Shown: piece by piece, positions 1 through 8,589 of the stretch
How the letters are laid out: every line of letters begins with the position of its first letter
Position numbering within the stretch: position 1 is the first letter of the stretch
Origin: Bradyrhizobium canariense
GTDB taxonomy: Bacteria > Pseudomonadota > Alphaproteobacteria > Rhizobiales > Xanthobacteraceae
Assembly (NCBI RefSeq): GCF_019402665.1
Contig: NZ_VSST01000105.1
Coordinates: forward strand, 1 to 36,673
Direction: 5' to 3'
DNA length: 36,673 nt
Made by a program: the position numbers and the translations under genes
Notes under the pieces: model-generated
Told to the model about the DNA's origin: nothing
Seen by the model: the letters and a program-made list of their open reading frames with translations, nothing else
Databases searched by the model: none

Positions 1-323
1 ATGAGACAACGATGGAGGATCGGTCTTCCCGGCGCATGCGAACACTGGTGACCCGAATGGCCCGTTCGAGGCCTGTCCGCTAATTAGCTCGAATGCGCGC
101 TGATATCCATGATGGCCCGGAGCACAACACGCTCCAATCAGAGGCCGGATACATTGGGCAAGACCGCATCTGCCAGGTTGACGAAACCTCTTGCAACGCG
201 CGGCCGGACCATACACGGGTCAAAATACGAAGAACTCAACGAGAGAAAATCCAGTCCGCCATGCGCCGGTGAGCGGACCTGTTGAATGCCGCCGCTACTT
301 CGCAGATAGTCCAAAGATCGCAC
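1..323. other. no recognisable gene
   Basis: I see no convincing coding region here. A short open frame on the minus strand (138-323) directly follows the histidine kinase stop but has no family signature and no good ribosome binding site. The first 51 bases read as the tail of a plus-strand frame (ending TGA at 49-51) that could be the end of a gene lying outside the window. Confidence 0.4.
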
Positions 324-1961
324 CTACTTGGCCGAGTGTTGCCCGCTGGCCGGTATCTCGACCTGAAAAACGGAACCAGCGCAGTCTGACTTGGCGAGCC
401 GCAATGTGCCTCCGAAGCCCGCTACCAAGCTAGAAGCGATGGCGAGGCCCAAGCCGATACCAGCGGACTTCTTCGTAAAGAATGGATCGAATATGCGCTC
501 GCGATCCTCAACCGGAATTCCAGGCCCGGAGTCCTCAACCGACAATAGTATCCTCGACTGGCCGTTTAAACTCGCTGTGAGCCTCAGATGTCGGGCTTCT
601 GGAGGCACGGAGTGCATTGCGTCTACAGCATTCTTGACGAGGTTCAAGAGCACTTGCTGCAATTGCGTGCTATCTAGATGCACCTCTGGGAGACTACTCT
701 CAAATTCTGTGGTGACAGCTACTTCATGGACTGTAAGCTCATGATGCAACAGTCTAAGTATTAAGCGAACCGCATCCTCAATACGTGTAGATGCGCTTCG
801 ATCAGTCGTTTTTTTTGACAGTTCGCGAATGCTCGTAATGATTTCGTTCGCGCGAAAGCTGTCGCCTTCTATATCACTGAGTATATCGTCCATTTGATCA
901 AGCTCTGGAGGCTTCGAACGAAGTTGGCTCCGCGCGGTGTTGGCATTAAGCGATATCGCTGCCAACGGCGTCCTTAGTTCGTGGGCAATGGCCGCCGTGA
1001 CAGCATCTATGCTCAAAAGTCGGTTGGCGCGTTCGCGGCCTTGTAAAATGATCGCACTGGCGAGACGTGAATAGAGGAAGATTGTTTCGACGATCAGCAC
1101 GCTCAGCAACATGCAACTGGCAACGAGAACAAAGCATCTAGCTGCGTACCAACCAATCGTAAATCGTATCGAGCTGCCGATGATTGCCACCAAGAAGCTA
1201 GGCATGTAGGCAAGCAACGTCACGATCAACCACAAATCTAGGATCGTACGTCTACGTAACAGCAATACCGCTGTCGCGGTAGCACCCCAGAGCCACAGCG
1301 CGAGGTTGACCTGATTCCCAAATTTCGTCTGCAATCTGATGTCATTAGTGAAGAAGCTTGGCAGGTATTCCGTCTTTGTGCATACGATCCAAGTGAGTAC
1401 AGCAATCGTCGCAAGGACACCACCAACAGTAACTATGATCGGCGCCATTTTGGATCCGGCCGGAAACTTGCTGTTTCCGATGGTGTCTTTGGAGATTGCA
1501 TAGACAAGGACAGCCGCCGTAAACGTGCGGTGCCAAAGCACGTAAATCCAAGCTGGAGTGTTAGGTCCGTCACCAATCAGACCGTCGGGCGCGTACCCGC
1601 CCGGAAAAGCGAGCGTCTGCAGGAATGCAAATGAGCCGCTGAATATGTAAGCGCTCGCGAGCGCAAGCAACGCGCGTTGCGGTTGGATAGAAAATTGAGC
1701 GAACAGAAAAATTGCCGTGAGGAGATCGGCAACGGCTAAGACGGTTTGCAAAACCGGGATGAATGAGTCAATTCGGCGGACCTGTATGTTCGCGTATGGT
1801 GCCATAACTGCCGCCGCCACCATCAAAAGGACGATGACACCGACTGCTACGGCACGTTGCCGCGAGCTTGCCGGCATCGTTGCGATTATCAATGGAAAAT
1901 CTTGACCCACTTCGTCTGCAGGCAATTGGCTCATTCCAAACTTAGCTTGATGAAATTTCAT
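324..1961 (-). CDS. orphan membrane sensor histidine kinase (MASE4-like sensor)
   Basis: Predicted inner-membrane sensor kinase that autophosphorylates a histidine and passes the phosphate to an unidentified response regulator. The frame is open from a TTG at 2006 (560 aa), but the ATG at 1961 has AGGA eight bases upstream and is the likelier start (545 aa). Numbered from the TTG, residues 50-315 hold about eight hydrophobic segments resembling a MASE4 integral-membrane sensor domain. Then come the HisKA H-box AHELRTPL (His342), the N-box NLVKNAVDA (455-463), the G1 box DSGPGI (492-497), the F-box and the G2 box GLGLA (518-522), so all ATP-binding motifs are present. There is no receiver domain and no response regulator gene beside it, so its partner is unknown. 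The kinase call is firm; the sensor-domain family is moderate. Confidence 0.93.
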   Translation of the reverse strand: MKFHQAKFGMSQLPADEVGQDFPLIIATMPASSRQRAVAVGVIVLLMVAAAVMAPYANIQVRRIDSFIPVLQTVLAVADLLTAIFLFAQFSIQPQRALLALASAYIFSGSFAFLQTLAFPGGYAPDGLIGDGPNTPAWIYVLWHRTFTAAVLVYAISKDTIGNSKFPAGSKMAPIIVTVGGVLATIAVLTWIVCTKTEYLPSFFTNDIRLQTKFGNQVNLALWLWGATATAVLLLRRRTILDLWLIVTLLAYMPSFLVAIIGSSIRFTIGWYAARCFVLVASCMLLSVLIVETIFLYSRLASAIILQGRERANRLLSIDAVTAAIAHELRTPLAAISLNANTARSQLRSKPPELDQMDDILSDIEGDSFRANEIITSIRELSKKTTDRSASTRIEDAVRLILRLLHHELTVHEVAVTTEFESSLPEVHLDSTQLQQVLLNLVKNAVDAMHSVPPEARHLRLTASLNGQSRILLSVEDSGPGIPVEDRERIFDPFFTKKSAGIGLGLAIASSLVAGFGGTLRLAKSDCAGSVFQVEIPASGQHSAK

Positions 1962-2006
1962 CGCGTCGTCCTGGCTATCTTGGACAATGAGTTCAGGGTC
2001 AGCCAA

Positions 2007-2240
2007 AGAAAACAGTAATGCAGTGAGAAGAGTAAGCTTCTGCTCGACCCCTAATCTAACCGTGGCGGCTCTATTTCAGCCAGCATAGACGTCCGGAATG
2101 GGTCAATCGCGTCGGCCTGCTCCCGATGTGATGACTTCCGGTCTACCCCGGTGAACGGGCATGTAGCGGCAGCCCGTCATGGAAGCGAAGGCCCAATAGG
2201 CGACGTCACGCCCAAACTTGACTGACACGACGCCGCGCGG
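2007..2240. other. intergenic stretch, no gene seen
   Basis: Stretch between the histidine kinase and the small gene pair. Both neighbours are on the minus strand. No open frame with recognisable content and no clear terminator is visible. Confidence 0.4.
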
Positions 2241-2663
2241 CTAGCGAAGCGGGCGGGACCGGCTGAACAAGAAACGGCTGGGAGTGAACTTTCGGGCTAC
2301 CGCGAGCGCGCTGCCCTCGCACGTTTCGAGCGCGATCTTCTGGGCCAGCATGACGTCTCCAATCGGAAGATCGCCAACGGGCAGGAAACACAAGCCGATC
2401 CTTGGACCGCCGTTTTCGCCGATCTCGCAGACATTCGCAGCCGCTCCCGCATAGATCCTATAGTGGTTGCCCGTGTCGCCGCCGATTACCTCGAAATAAC
2501 CCTTTTCCGCGAATTGCCGCCGTTGGACAGGCGAGAGGTAATGCAGCAGCAGCAGCAGCGCGCGTCCTTCCGGAGTGCTCTCGGCGCCGTGTCGAATGAA
2601 CAGCGCCTTTGCAGCTCTCATCCGTGAGCGTTCACCCGGCCGCGAGCGTCTGAACAGCCGCAC
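2241..2663 (-). CDS. small hypothetical protein, second gene of a two-gene set
   Basis: 140-aa protein of unknown function. The N-terminus is very basic (MRLFRRSRPGER), the middle is a short helical segment (about 25-60) and the conserved-looking C-terminal core around residues 90-120 contains GDVMLAQKIALET. It follows the 73-aa gene at 2675-2896 on the same strand with an 11-base gap, so the two are probably co-transcribed. A degenerate homologue of both genes, in the same order, lies at 17808-18274; the shared core there is nearly identical, which shows that this reading frame is real and has been duplicated. No catalytic motif is visible and I do not recognise a named family. Confidence 0.7.
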   Translation of the reverse strand: MRLFRRSRPGERSRMRAAKALFIRHGAESTPEGRALLLLLHYLSPVQRRQFAEKGYFEVIGGDTGNHYRIYAGAAANVCEIGENGGPRIGLCFLPVGDLPIGDVMLAQKIALETCEGSALAVARKFTPSRFLFSRSRPLR

Positions 2664-2674
2664 GGCTTCGCGAT

Positions 2675-2896
2675 TCAGCCGCCGACCAGCCTGGGGAAGA
2701 AGAGAGTTTCTTCCGCAGTGGGGTCGAACGATCGGATCCGCGACACCTGACCTGAACCGGTCCGGACCGCGGCGGTGAAGCCGACGTTCGTCAGCTCGCG
2801 GAATCGCTGCTCCGCCTTGGCTACTTCCCCTGCATCGTCCGCATCGAAGAAGTGACGGCTGTCGCCGGTACTGTCCATCACGGTCTGCATCGGCAT
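2675..2896 (-). CDS. small hypothetical protein, first gene of a two-gene set
   Basis: 73-aa protein of unknown function. The frame is open further upstream to 3124, but the ATG at 2896 is chosen because AAGGAGGG lies a short distance upstream, an almost perfect Shine-Dalgarno sequence. The N-terminal part (MPMQTVMDSTGDSRHFFD) is followed by a charged helix and a C-terminal segment with SFDPTAEETLFFP. The same two segments recur in the decayed copy at 17808-18018, supporting the frame and start. It is followed closely by the 140-aa gene, probably as an operon. Confidence 0.75.
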   Translation of the reverse strand: MPMQTVMDSTGDSRHFFDADDAGEVAKAEQRFRELTNVGFTAAVRTGSGQVSRIRSFDPTAEETLFFPRLVGG

Positions 2897-3209
2897 GCGG
2901 ATCCCTCCTTGTTGATCATGACAGAATATTGTTGAAGCTCCGAAGTTCCTCGACCGCACCAAAGCTACTGCCTTTCGCGTCTCGCAACCAAGGCTTCGGT
3001 ATGGTGGTACGCAGATGGCCCGCAAGCCAGGGCGCAGATTTTGTGGACTTCGGCGAACAGCATCAGCCCGCCACAGCGGCACCGGATTTGGCCATTGGTC
3101 GAAAGTCGGTCCGCATCCTTCCACAAACCAGCTTTCGCATTCACATACGATAATTCACCTGATGGGGAGCGCAGGTACGCTCTGAGCGGGGCCTTGTAGA
3201 GAGGCTTTC
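2886..3209. promoter_or_regulatory. divergent intergenic region with strong RBS
   Basis: Region between the minus-strand pair starting at 2896 and the plus-strand DUF6894 gene at 3210. It carries the strong minus-strand ribosome binding site at about 2903-2910 and GAGAGGC just before 3210. Promoters for both sides must lie here, but no confident -35/-10 pair could be picked. Confidence 0.35.
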
Positions 3210-3473
3210 ATGCCGTACTATGAATTCGAGCTTGTCACCGATGCAACATGCCAGCATCAGGGCGGAATGATCTTAGAAGATCGACAAGGAGCGGCGGACC
3301 AAGCAGAACGTCTCGCGGCGGAGCTCACGCTGGTGCGACCAGAACTGATGTCCCGCAATTCTGCAATTCGGGTTCGAGATCACAGCAACGCTGAAATCTA
3401 TCGCACTGCGCTCGATGCTCTTGCAATCCGGAAACGCCACCCAGGTCCCGGCACACCATTGTACTCACGATAG
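3210..3473 (+). CDS. DUF6894-family small protein
   Basis: 87-aa protein. It begins MPYYEFELVTD, the position where DUF6894 proteins carry an MPRYFFHV-type strand, and continues with a polar helix rich in Ala/Glu (about 28-45) and a C-terminal strand with an IRVRD segment, which matches the usual size and layout of that rhizobial family. The function of DUF6894 is unknown; many copies are typical of Bradyrhizobium genomes. The ATG is preceded by GAGAGGC. It stands alone, divergent from the 73-aa/140-aa pair. The family assignment is from memory of the pattern, not a search. Confidence 0.7.
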   Translation: MPYYEFELVTDATCQHQGGMILEDRQGAADQAERLAAELTLVRPELMSRNSAIRVRDHSNAEIYRTALDALAIRKRHPGPGTPLYSR

Positions 3474-3532
3474 CACAACGTTCGTGCTGCCGATTGGACA
3501 TTCATCCGGCTGCATCACCAACAGCACCAAGC

Positions 3533-3766
3533 TCACCGAGGCGGGTTCAATTCGCCTGCAAGCCAACCGACCGCATCTGTCTTCATTGGATCCACAGCGA
3601 ACGACGCCGTCTCGGTACGTTCGCAGGTCGAGCATTCGAACGTGCGCGTCTCGAATCCGGACTTGCCGGGAGAGATGCGCGCCAATGCCATCCGGTGTTT
3701 GCATACGGGACACATCGGCCGTTCGTTGGTACACGAAGTCATCCACTGGCCCCAAAGAATACTCAT
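3533..3766 (-). CDS. zinc-ribbon-like small protein
   Basis: 77-aa protein with two CxxC knuckles, CPVC near residue 19 and CSTC near residue 46, separated by about 25 residues. This spacing is typical of a treble-clef or zinc-ribbon fold that binds one zinc ion. The segment between the knuckles (RISPGKSGFETRTFE) is strand-like. Several in-frame ATGs (codons 1, 9 and 18) are possible starts; none has a clearly superior ribosome binding site. A related but damaged zinc-ribbon frame lies at 5561-5800. Function unknown; DNA, RNA or protein binding are all possible. Confidence 0.65.
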   Translation of the reverse strand: MSILWGQWMTSCTNERPMCPVCKHRMALARISPGKSGFETRTFECSTCERTETASFAVDPMKTDAVGWLAGELNPPR

Positions 3767-3816
3767 TTACCCCAATCCGATTTTCGAAACGACAAATGGT
3801 GAGCGCTAGGCAGCAG

Positions 3817-3995
3817 CTAAGTCATGCTGACCAGGGATGAAGCAGCGTTCAATGTCTGTTGGGAGAGGAGTCGCCGCCAAATGCTCCCAGTATTCTGCCT
3901 CGGCGAGCAGTTTCCAGCTTCTGTCAGGATGAAGCGCGGCACTCTGCCGACAGAGCGCGCCATCGCGCGCAAGCGCTGTGCGGTTTCCATTCCAG
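3817..3995 (-). pseudogene. frameshifted small helical protein
   Basis: Two overlapping minus-strand frames each hold half of one plausible small protein. One begins METAQRLRAMA (start near 3995) and then turns to nonsense; the other carries LCRQSAALHPDRSWKLLAEA and EYWEHLA. Supplying one base near 3957-3960, after the Ala-Arg codons, joins them into a single amphipathic helical protein of the kind that is abundant in Bradyrhizobium (small, function unknown). I therefore call a one-base deletion. The family memory is approximate; the complementary nature of the two frames is what the sequence shows. Confidence 0.5.
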
Positions 3996-4458
3996 CCTCC
4001 CATGTTTTTCCCACCTTATTTTTTGTTTTTGCGTTGGAGTCATTATGATTATGCGCGAGAACTAATTTTTTGTTTTTCCTGGCCCCGACCGCCACTCGAT
4101 ATGCGCGCTTGCTGCGGTTGGCTTTCGTCTCGAGCGCCAACGCTCTTCATTTGATGCAATGTTCCGACTGGACATTCGTCCTGGTTGAAACCTTTGTGCT
4201 CTGACGGACCACACGGCTCCGCCACGGCTTTTGGTGTACATGCGGTGCTCGCGAACGATACAGGGAAGGAATTTCGGCGCGGAGAGAAGGACCTCTTCAG
4301 CCCTGACCTGATCACGCAATTACGCCTTGGAACGCGCGCTTACTCCAGCATCCGCGGTCGCCTCCAGAGGAAACGCCCCGCAGAGCGCCCGCCATCGCAA
4401 TTCTCAGTTGCCTTAAAGATCATTATGGGACCTTTGAGTCCCTCAATAGAGCTGCGAG

Positions 4459-4638
4459 TCAGGTTTCATCATCGTCGCCAACGTCGTCCTGATCGTCTTC
4501 GTCCGAATCGATGGCCATAGCTTCGATGTAGTCACAGCAAGCATCCCGGAGCGTGCGACCCGATGTCGGATCGTCAGGGAAAACCCACCATCCCCCGGTC
4601 TTCTTTCCATAGATGGAAAAGGGCCATGTGAGCGACAT
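4459..4638 (-). CDS. small acidic hypothetical protein
   Basis: 59-aa open frame from ATG at 4638 to TGA at 4459. The N-terminal half is aromatic and ordered-looking (MSLTWPFSIYGKKTGGWWVF) and includes FPDDPTSGRTLRDACCDYIEA. The last 17 residues are almost entirely Asp/Glu (DSDEDDQDDVGDDDE), giving a strongly acidic tail. It is shorter than common gene-length cut-offs and easily missed. The residue composition is much more protein-like than that of any overlapping frame. No strong ribosome binding site is seen and no family is recognised. An acidic tail of this kind could mimic nucleic acid or bind a basic partner, but that is speculation. Confidence 0.55.
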   Translation of the reverse strand: MSLTWPFSIYGKKTGGWWVFPDDPTSGRTLRDACCDYIEAMAIDSDEDDQDDVGDDDET

Positions 4639-4872
4639 GACGCTCGCGCGTGCTGCACGATATCCGTGCGGCTACACAACGCAGCTTCAGCGGTCGATAA
4701 GCTTATAGATGCGCTGTCAAACGATGATGTGCTCGCAATGATATCGTTGACTTGTCGTTTTGGAAAGCCGCCGCACCGCTTAGGCTCGTGGTGGCCGGCA
4801 CCACCCGTAAATTTCTCAAGTGCCGGTAACCAGGCGCAATGGTTAAATTGCGGCAGGTTTGAGCGCAGCATC

Positions 4873-5038
4873 ATGAAAACACAAAAGCCAAAGCAATGGG
4901 CCGACCGTGAGGTCCAGCAATTATCCAAGCTGGCCCGGGCAGGCGCTGGCGTATCGAAGAGTCGCAGCCGAGCTGGGCCGTCACGCAGGATCTGTGAGGC
5001 GAATGGCGCGAAGGATAGGGATACTGTTGAAGAAATAG
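4873..5038 (+). pseudogene. frameshifted small SANT/Myb-like HTH protein
   Basis: The ATG at 4873 opens a frame reading MKTQKPKQWADREVQQLSKL, the typical tryptophan-containing start of a small SANT/Myb-like DNA-binding protein. Around 4945-4955 the frame must shift to continue with RRVAAELGRHAGSVRRMARR and GILLKK, ending at TAG 5036-5038, which supplies the recognition-helix part. Each half is meaningless without the other, so the gene carries a frameshift and is probably inactive. The intact protein would be about 54 residues and a likely DNA-binding regulator. The family assignment is by pattern only. Confidence 0.6.
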
Positions 5039-5087
5039 CCGTTGAGGAAGCTCGCATCCCCGCCCGAATGAGCGCAGCACGACTCAC

Positions 5088-5246
5088 CTACAACCCCAAA
5101 CCGCGACTAATCTCCCGCACAACCGTGCGCGCAGCGTCAGTATTTCGACCATAGAAGAGCGCTGATCGAGTTGCGAAAAGAATGGTCAGCCCAAATAGCG
5201 CGATGGCAATACCTCTAAAATGGTGGCGGACCGGGTTGAGCGATGC
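5088..5246 (-). pseudogene. remnant of a small single-span membrane protein
   Basis: A minus-strand frame open from just after a TAG near 5252 down to TAG 5088 encodes NPVRHHFRGIAIALFGL, then TILFATRSALFYGRNTDAAR and VVREISRGLGL. It looks like a genuine small membrane protein with one hydrophobic helix and a basic tail, but no ATG, GTG or TTG start exists in the open stretch, so the 5' end appears lost. It could be a truncated remnant or a gene starting from an unusual codon. Confidence 0.35.
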
Positions 5247-5259
5247 AACGCACGTCTAA

Positions 5260-5299
5260 ACGGCCCCAGCCGCAGGTTGGGAGAAACAGCCGGGGCCGT
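5260..5299. terminator. long-loop inverted repeat, possible terminator
   Basis: ACGGCCCC (5260-5267) and GGGGCCGT (5292-5299) are perfect 8-bp complementary arms around a 24-base loop. On the minus strand the second arm is followed by TTTAG, so it may act as a terminator in that direction. Confidence 0.4.
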
Positions 5300-5560
5300 G
5301 CATTCCCATTCCATGTGCCGTAATCAGCCGTAATCGGCACGCCTCGGTTCGGCGGTCGGCCACGAGCGGAAAGTCGCTTGCGCTCTGAGAAACAGGCAAC
5401 CGCAGAACGGTTTTTCACCCGGTACCGTAGCTGGCCCGTGAGTGCTCTGGTCGTCAGGTTTTGTGACACCCGGCGATCTTCTAAGCTGCGACGCTCCTCC
5501 TGCTTCCTGATTGAAAAGGACACATTCGCGGGCGCCCGCCGCTCTTCCGGCGCGTTTCAG

Positions 5561-5800
5561 TTAGGGCCGCCCCTGGCGGCTTACCTTCCACCAGTCAAGG
5601 CGCGAAACCTGGGATGCCAGTTTGTCGGGCGACCCGCGCATCGGAGTGAACTTTGTATCGCTCCGCTCTGCGCGTTTGCAGTTGGGGCAGACGAAAAGGT
5701 GAGCGATTGTCTCTTCCGTGTTGTCGCGCACCAGCTCCGAGCGGAACCATGTCATAGTGATGCGGCAATTCGGACAGTGTGGGGGGTGAGTTGCCCCAGT
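5561..5800 (-). pseudogene. zinc-ribbon protein that has lost its start
   Basis: The frame ending at 5561 carries two zinc knuckles: CPNC, directly upstream of the only ATG (5755), and CPNC about 25 residues later, followed by RAERSDTKF. The first knuckle lies before the first possible start, and a TAA closes the frame about 17 codons further upstream with no start codon between. An ATG with a good ribosome binding site at 5820 (reading MDQLRKHWGN) is in another frame. The simplest reading is a frameshift between that start and the first knuckle. Related in layout to the intact zinc-ribbon gene at 3533-3766. Confidence 0.5.
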
Positions 5801-6386
5801 GCTTTCTTAGCTGGTCCATGCCACGCCCCCTCCGTTCCGGGAAACAGTAGCAAAGCATAACGATGCGCAAAGTATCAAAAGATACACACATTGAGCCGCC
5901 CAAACTCAGCTGAAGACACCAAGGCGAGCCGCGATGCCTGCGGCAAGTCGGCAAGCTCTCCTCCAATGTGGTGGTCTAGGCCGGGGTGGGACCGAGTGCC
6001 GCGCGCGGGGCCCGTCTGGGCGGAAATTCGGGCCAGTGGCCGCGCGCCTTCCGGATCTCGACATCTTCTCGCAAGCCTAGTCGAACGCCTAAACCTCGGA
6101 TGGCCGTTTGCGGAGAAGGGCAGGACGGTACTCGATTTCAAGCCAAGTTTTCCGGGCCGCAAACCGGACGGGATGGTCCGGTCGAGCAGCTGTCGTGCGA
6201 AGCCCGCGCCCCACTGTCGCCTCCACATGGATTGGCCGAATCCAACGCCTGCAGCGCCGGCGTGCGGCAAGTACGCGGGCGCAGAGCATCTTGAGCCTCC
6301 TCCCTTCGTCTACTGTCGGGAAAATCCGGAAACTTTCCGAAATGCCTTGAGTTGGCAGCGACTGGGTTCGTCTCCGGAGAGTGAGC
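5801..6386. other. stretch without recognisable gene
   Basis: About 590 bases. Long frames stay open on several strands because the DNA is GC-rich, but none has a family signature, a good start or a protein-like composition. Probably decayed coding sequence. Confidence 0.4.
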
Positions 6387-6596
6387 ATGGTCGACAAAGT
6401 TGTTTTGAAGAACGCCACGGAGACCGCCTGGATGGTGTACCGGGCGCGCCACCCCGAGGTCGATGCGCACGACAGCCGGCGCTGCCTGCTGGAGCGCCAC
6501 CTCCACGGGCGGTCGAAGCCGCGCGAGAGCGATACCGAAGAGCTCGCTGGCTTCGGGATAGCCTACCTGCAGCGGCTTCCTCGAGACGGACGTTGA
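6387..6596 (+). CDS. small conserved-type hypothetical protein
   Basis: 69-aa protein starting MVDKVVLKNATETAWMVYRA and continuing with HPEVDAHDSRRCLLERHLHG and an Asp/Glu-rich segment before AGFGIAYLQRLP. The composition is strongly protein-like, with two predicted helices, and the layout is one I associate with small rhizobial proteins of unknown function. The ATG at 6387 is preferred over the GTG at 6381 because GGAG lies about seven bases upstream. It is followed by a gap of about 130 bases and then the glycosyltransferase gene on the same strand. Confidence 0.65.
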   Translation: MVDKVVLKNATETAWMVYRARHPEVDAHDSRRCLLERHLHGRSKPRESDTEELAGFGIAYLQRLPRDGR

Positions 6597-6727
6597 CGGC
6601 CGTGAAGACGCTCGCAGCGCACGTGGTCTGCGGAAGCACGAGGCCTTATTGGACGTTGCTCGCGATTTCGTCCCTCATTTCCGCGAGGATCGTGACAGTC
6701 CTGCGGTTCGTGTTCGGGGTCTAGCCG

Positions 6728-7769
6728 ATGCGGATTGCCCAGCTTGCTCCGTTGGCCGAGAGCGTACCTCCCAAGCTCTACGGCGGCACTGAGCGAGTGA
6801 TCGCCTGGCTCGTGGACGAACTGGTCGAACTCGGACACGACGTCACCCTGTTTGCAAGCGGGGACTCCAAGACAAAGGGAAAGCTTCACGCCGTGTGGCC
6901 GCGCGCGCTGCGCCTGGGGCGGAAAGGGGCGGATCCGAGCGCAGCCTGCGCGCTTCTGATCGAAGCCGTCGCCGAGCGAGCGCGCGACTTCGACGTGATC
7001 CACTCGCACGTCGACTGGTTCCCCCTTCCGGTGCTCAGCCGAGCCGGCGTGCCTTTCCTCACGACGATGCACGGCCGGCTAGATCTTCCCGGTCTGCCCC
7101 AGGTAATCGGTGCCTTTGCGGACGCTCCGTTCGTCTCGATTTCCGCCGACCAGCGTCGTCCGCATCCGGAGGCGAACTGGATCGCGACGATCCAGCACGG
7201 ACTGCCCAAGGATATGTTTCGGCCATCCTACGAGCCAGGTTGGTACCTGGCCTTTCTGGGGCTGCTGACGGCGGACAAGGGGCCGGAAGATGCCATCCGC
7301 ATCGCGCGGGCGGCGCGGATGCCCCTGCGGATCGCTGCGAAGATTCCTCGGGCGGAGACGGCCTACTTCAAGAACAAGCTCGAGCCGAACATCGCTGGCC
7401 AGACGGTTCAGCTCGTCGGCGAGGTCGACGACGCGAAGAAACAGCCTTTTCTCGCGAATGCAGCAGGCCTGCTGTTTCCGATCGATTGGCCCGAGCCGTT
7501 CGGTCTGGTCATGGATCGAGGCTATGGCGTGCGGGACGCCCGTGATCGCCTATCGATCAGGCTCAGTGCCGGAAGTCGTGGAGGACGGCGTCACCGGCTT
7601 CATCGTCGATGGTGAGGAGCAGGCGATCAGGGCAGTGAAAGAACTATCCCAGCTGGACCGACGCATGGTCCGCGCCCGGTTCGAGGAGCGCTTCGCCGCA
7701 AGCCGGATGGCGAAAGAGTACGAGACCCGATATTGCGACCTGGTCGCTCGTGGAAAACGCTTCGCGTGA
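6728..7769 (+). pseudogene. GT4 glycosyltransferase with a one-base frameshift
   Basis: Family 4 (GT-B fold) glycosyltransferase, an enzyme class that moves a sugar from a nucleotide-sugar donor onto a glycan or small acceptor. The N-terminal acceptor domain has the typical MRIAQLAPLAESVPPKLYGG start with GGTE, and the middle has DVIHSHVDW and the HGR segment. The frame runs well to PEPFGLVM (about residue 262), then becomes nonsense. The donor-binding continuation IEAMACGTPVIAYRSGSVPE is found one base out of register. Removing one G at about 7514-7516 restores a 346-residue protein of normal size, including the conserved EPFGLV/EAMACG nucleotide-sugar site. As it stands the protein lacks its last third. 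Either a real mutation or a sequencing error. Confidence 0.85.
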
Positions 7770-8028
7770 GAGATTTTTCCGCAGCTGGCTTGTGGACCGG
7801 CATGACTCGAAGCCTTGGCGATCCGTCTGGAGTCCGGAGCAAGTGAAATTCCAGGGTTGAGGTCGGCTCAAGCGGGCGCGGATTAGGACGTACTCCGCGA
7901 TCGCTTTCAATACCTGCTCTCGGGAGCGCCCGCGAAAAGCATTTCACAGAGTATGGCGCAGAGCATAGTTTCTAACGCGGAACTTTTGCCCCAACACAAC
8001 ACTACGGTCGGTGGTAGAGGCTAAAATC

Positions 8029-8470
8029 ATGAGACACGAACCATCCCGGATCTCAAAATTCTTCGGTGATTTGGCTAACAAGACTTCGCTTGCGGCTGGC
8101 CGCGCCTCGACCTTCCTGTTAGCCGCGGGTGTGGTGGTCGTATGGGGCATCAGCGGCCCACTCTTCCAGTTCTCGGACACGTGGCAGTTGGTCTAATACT
8201 GGGACCACAATCGTAACTTTCCTTATGGTATTTCTGATTCAGAACTCGCAAAACCGTGACAGCGCGGCCATTCAGGTGAAACTGGACGAACTCATTCGCG
8301 TGAGCGCGGCGCGCAATAGTCTGGTGGGAATCGAGCACCTCACAGATGATGAGATTGAGGAGCTTCGCTCGAAATGTGAAGCGCGTGCCCGAGCCGAGAA
8401 AGCCGGAGATGAGACACTCGACCGGACCCGACAGTCAGCGCGGCGAGCCGCCGAGCAGATCGCGAGCTGA
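8029..8470 (+). pseudogene. low-affinity iron permease family protein, frameshifted
   Basis: Matches the pattern of the bacterial low-affinity iron permease family (small proteins with two membrane helices, about 140 residues). The first part reads GRASTFLLAAGVVVVWGISG then PLFQFSDTWQLV and hits a TAA. The family continuation NTGTTIVTFLMVFLIQNSQN and RDSAAIQVKLDELIR lies in another frame directly after. Restoring two missing bases at about 8193-8196 (inside the expected Val-Ile-Asn) gives 147 residues ending at TGA 8468-8470. The ATG at 8029 has AGAGG ten bases upstream. The C-terminal cytoplasmic helix (LTDDEIEELR) is intact. As written, only the first membrane helix would be made. Confidence 0.8.
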
Positions 8471-8589
8471 CGATGTCAGCGCAGGAATCACCGAAAAGAC
8501 CGTTAGAAAATATCGACCCATCCTGCGGCTTGAAAAGCAGGATGAGGAAAAGATCGATCTTCATCATCGTGTTTTTCATGCAATCGGAT

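Noticed and set aside
5891..6724. Plus-strand frame of 277 codons
   Set aside because: Composition typical of GC-rich chance frames and it overlaps the better-supported 69-aa gene at 6387 in another frame.
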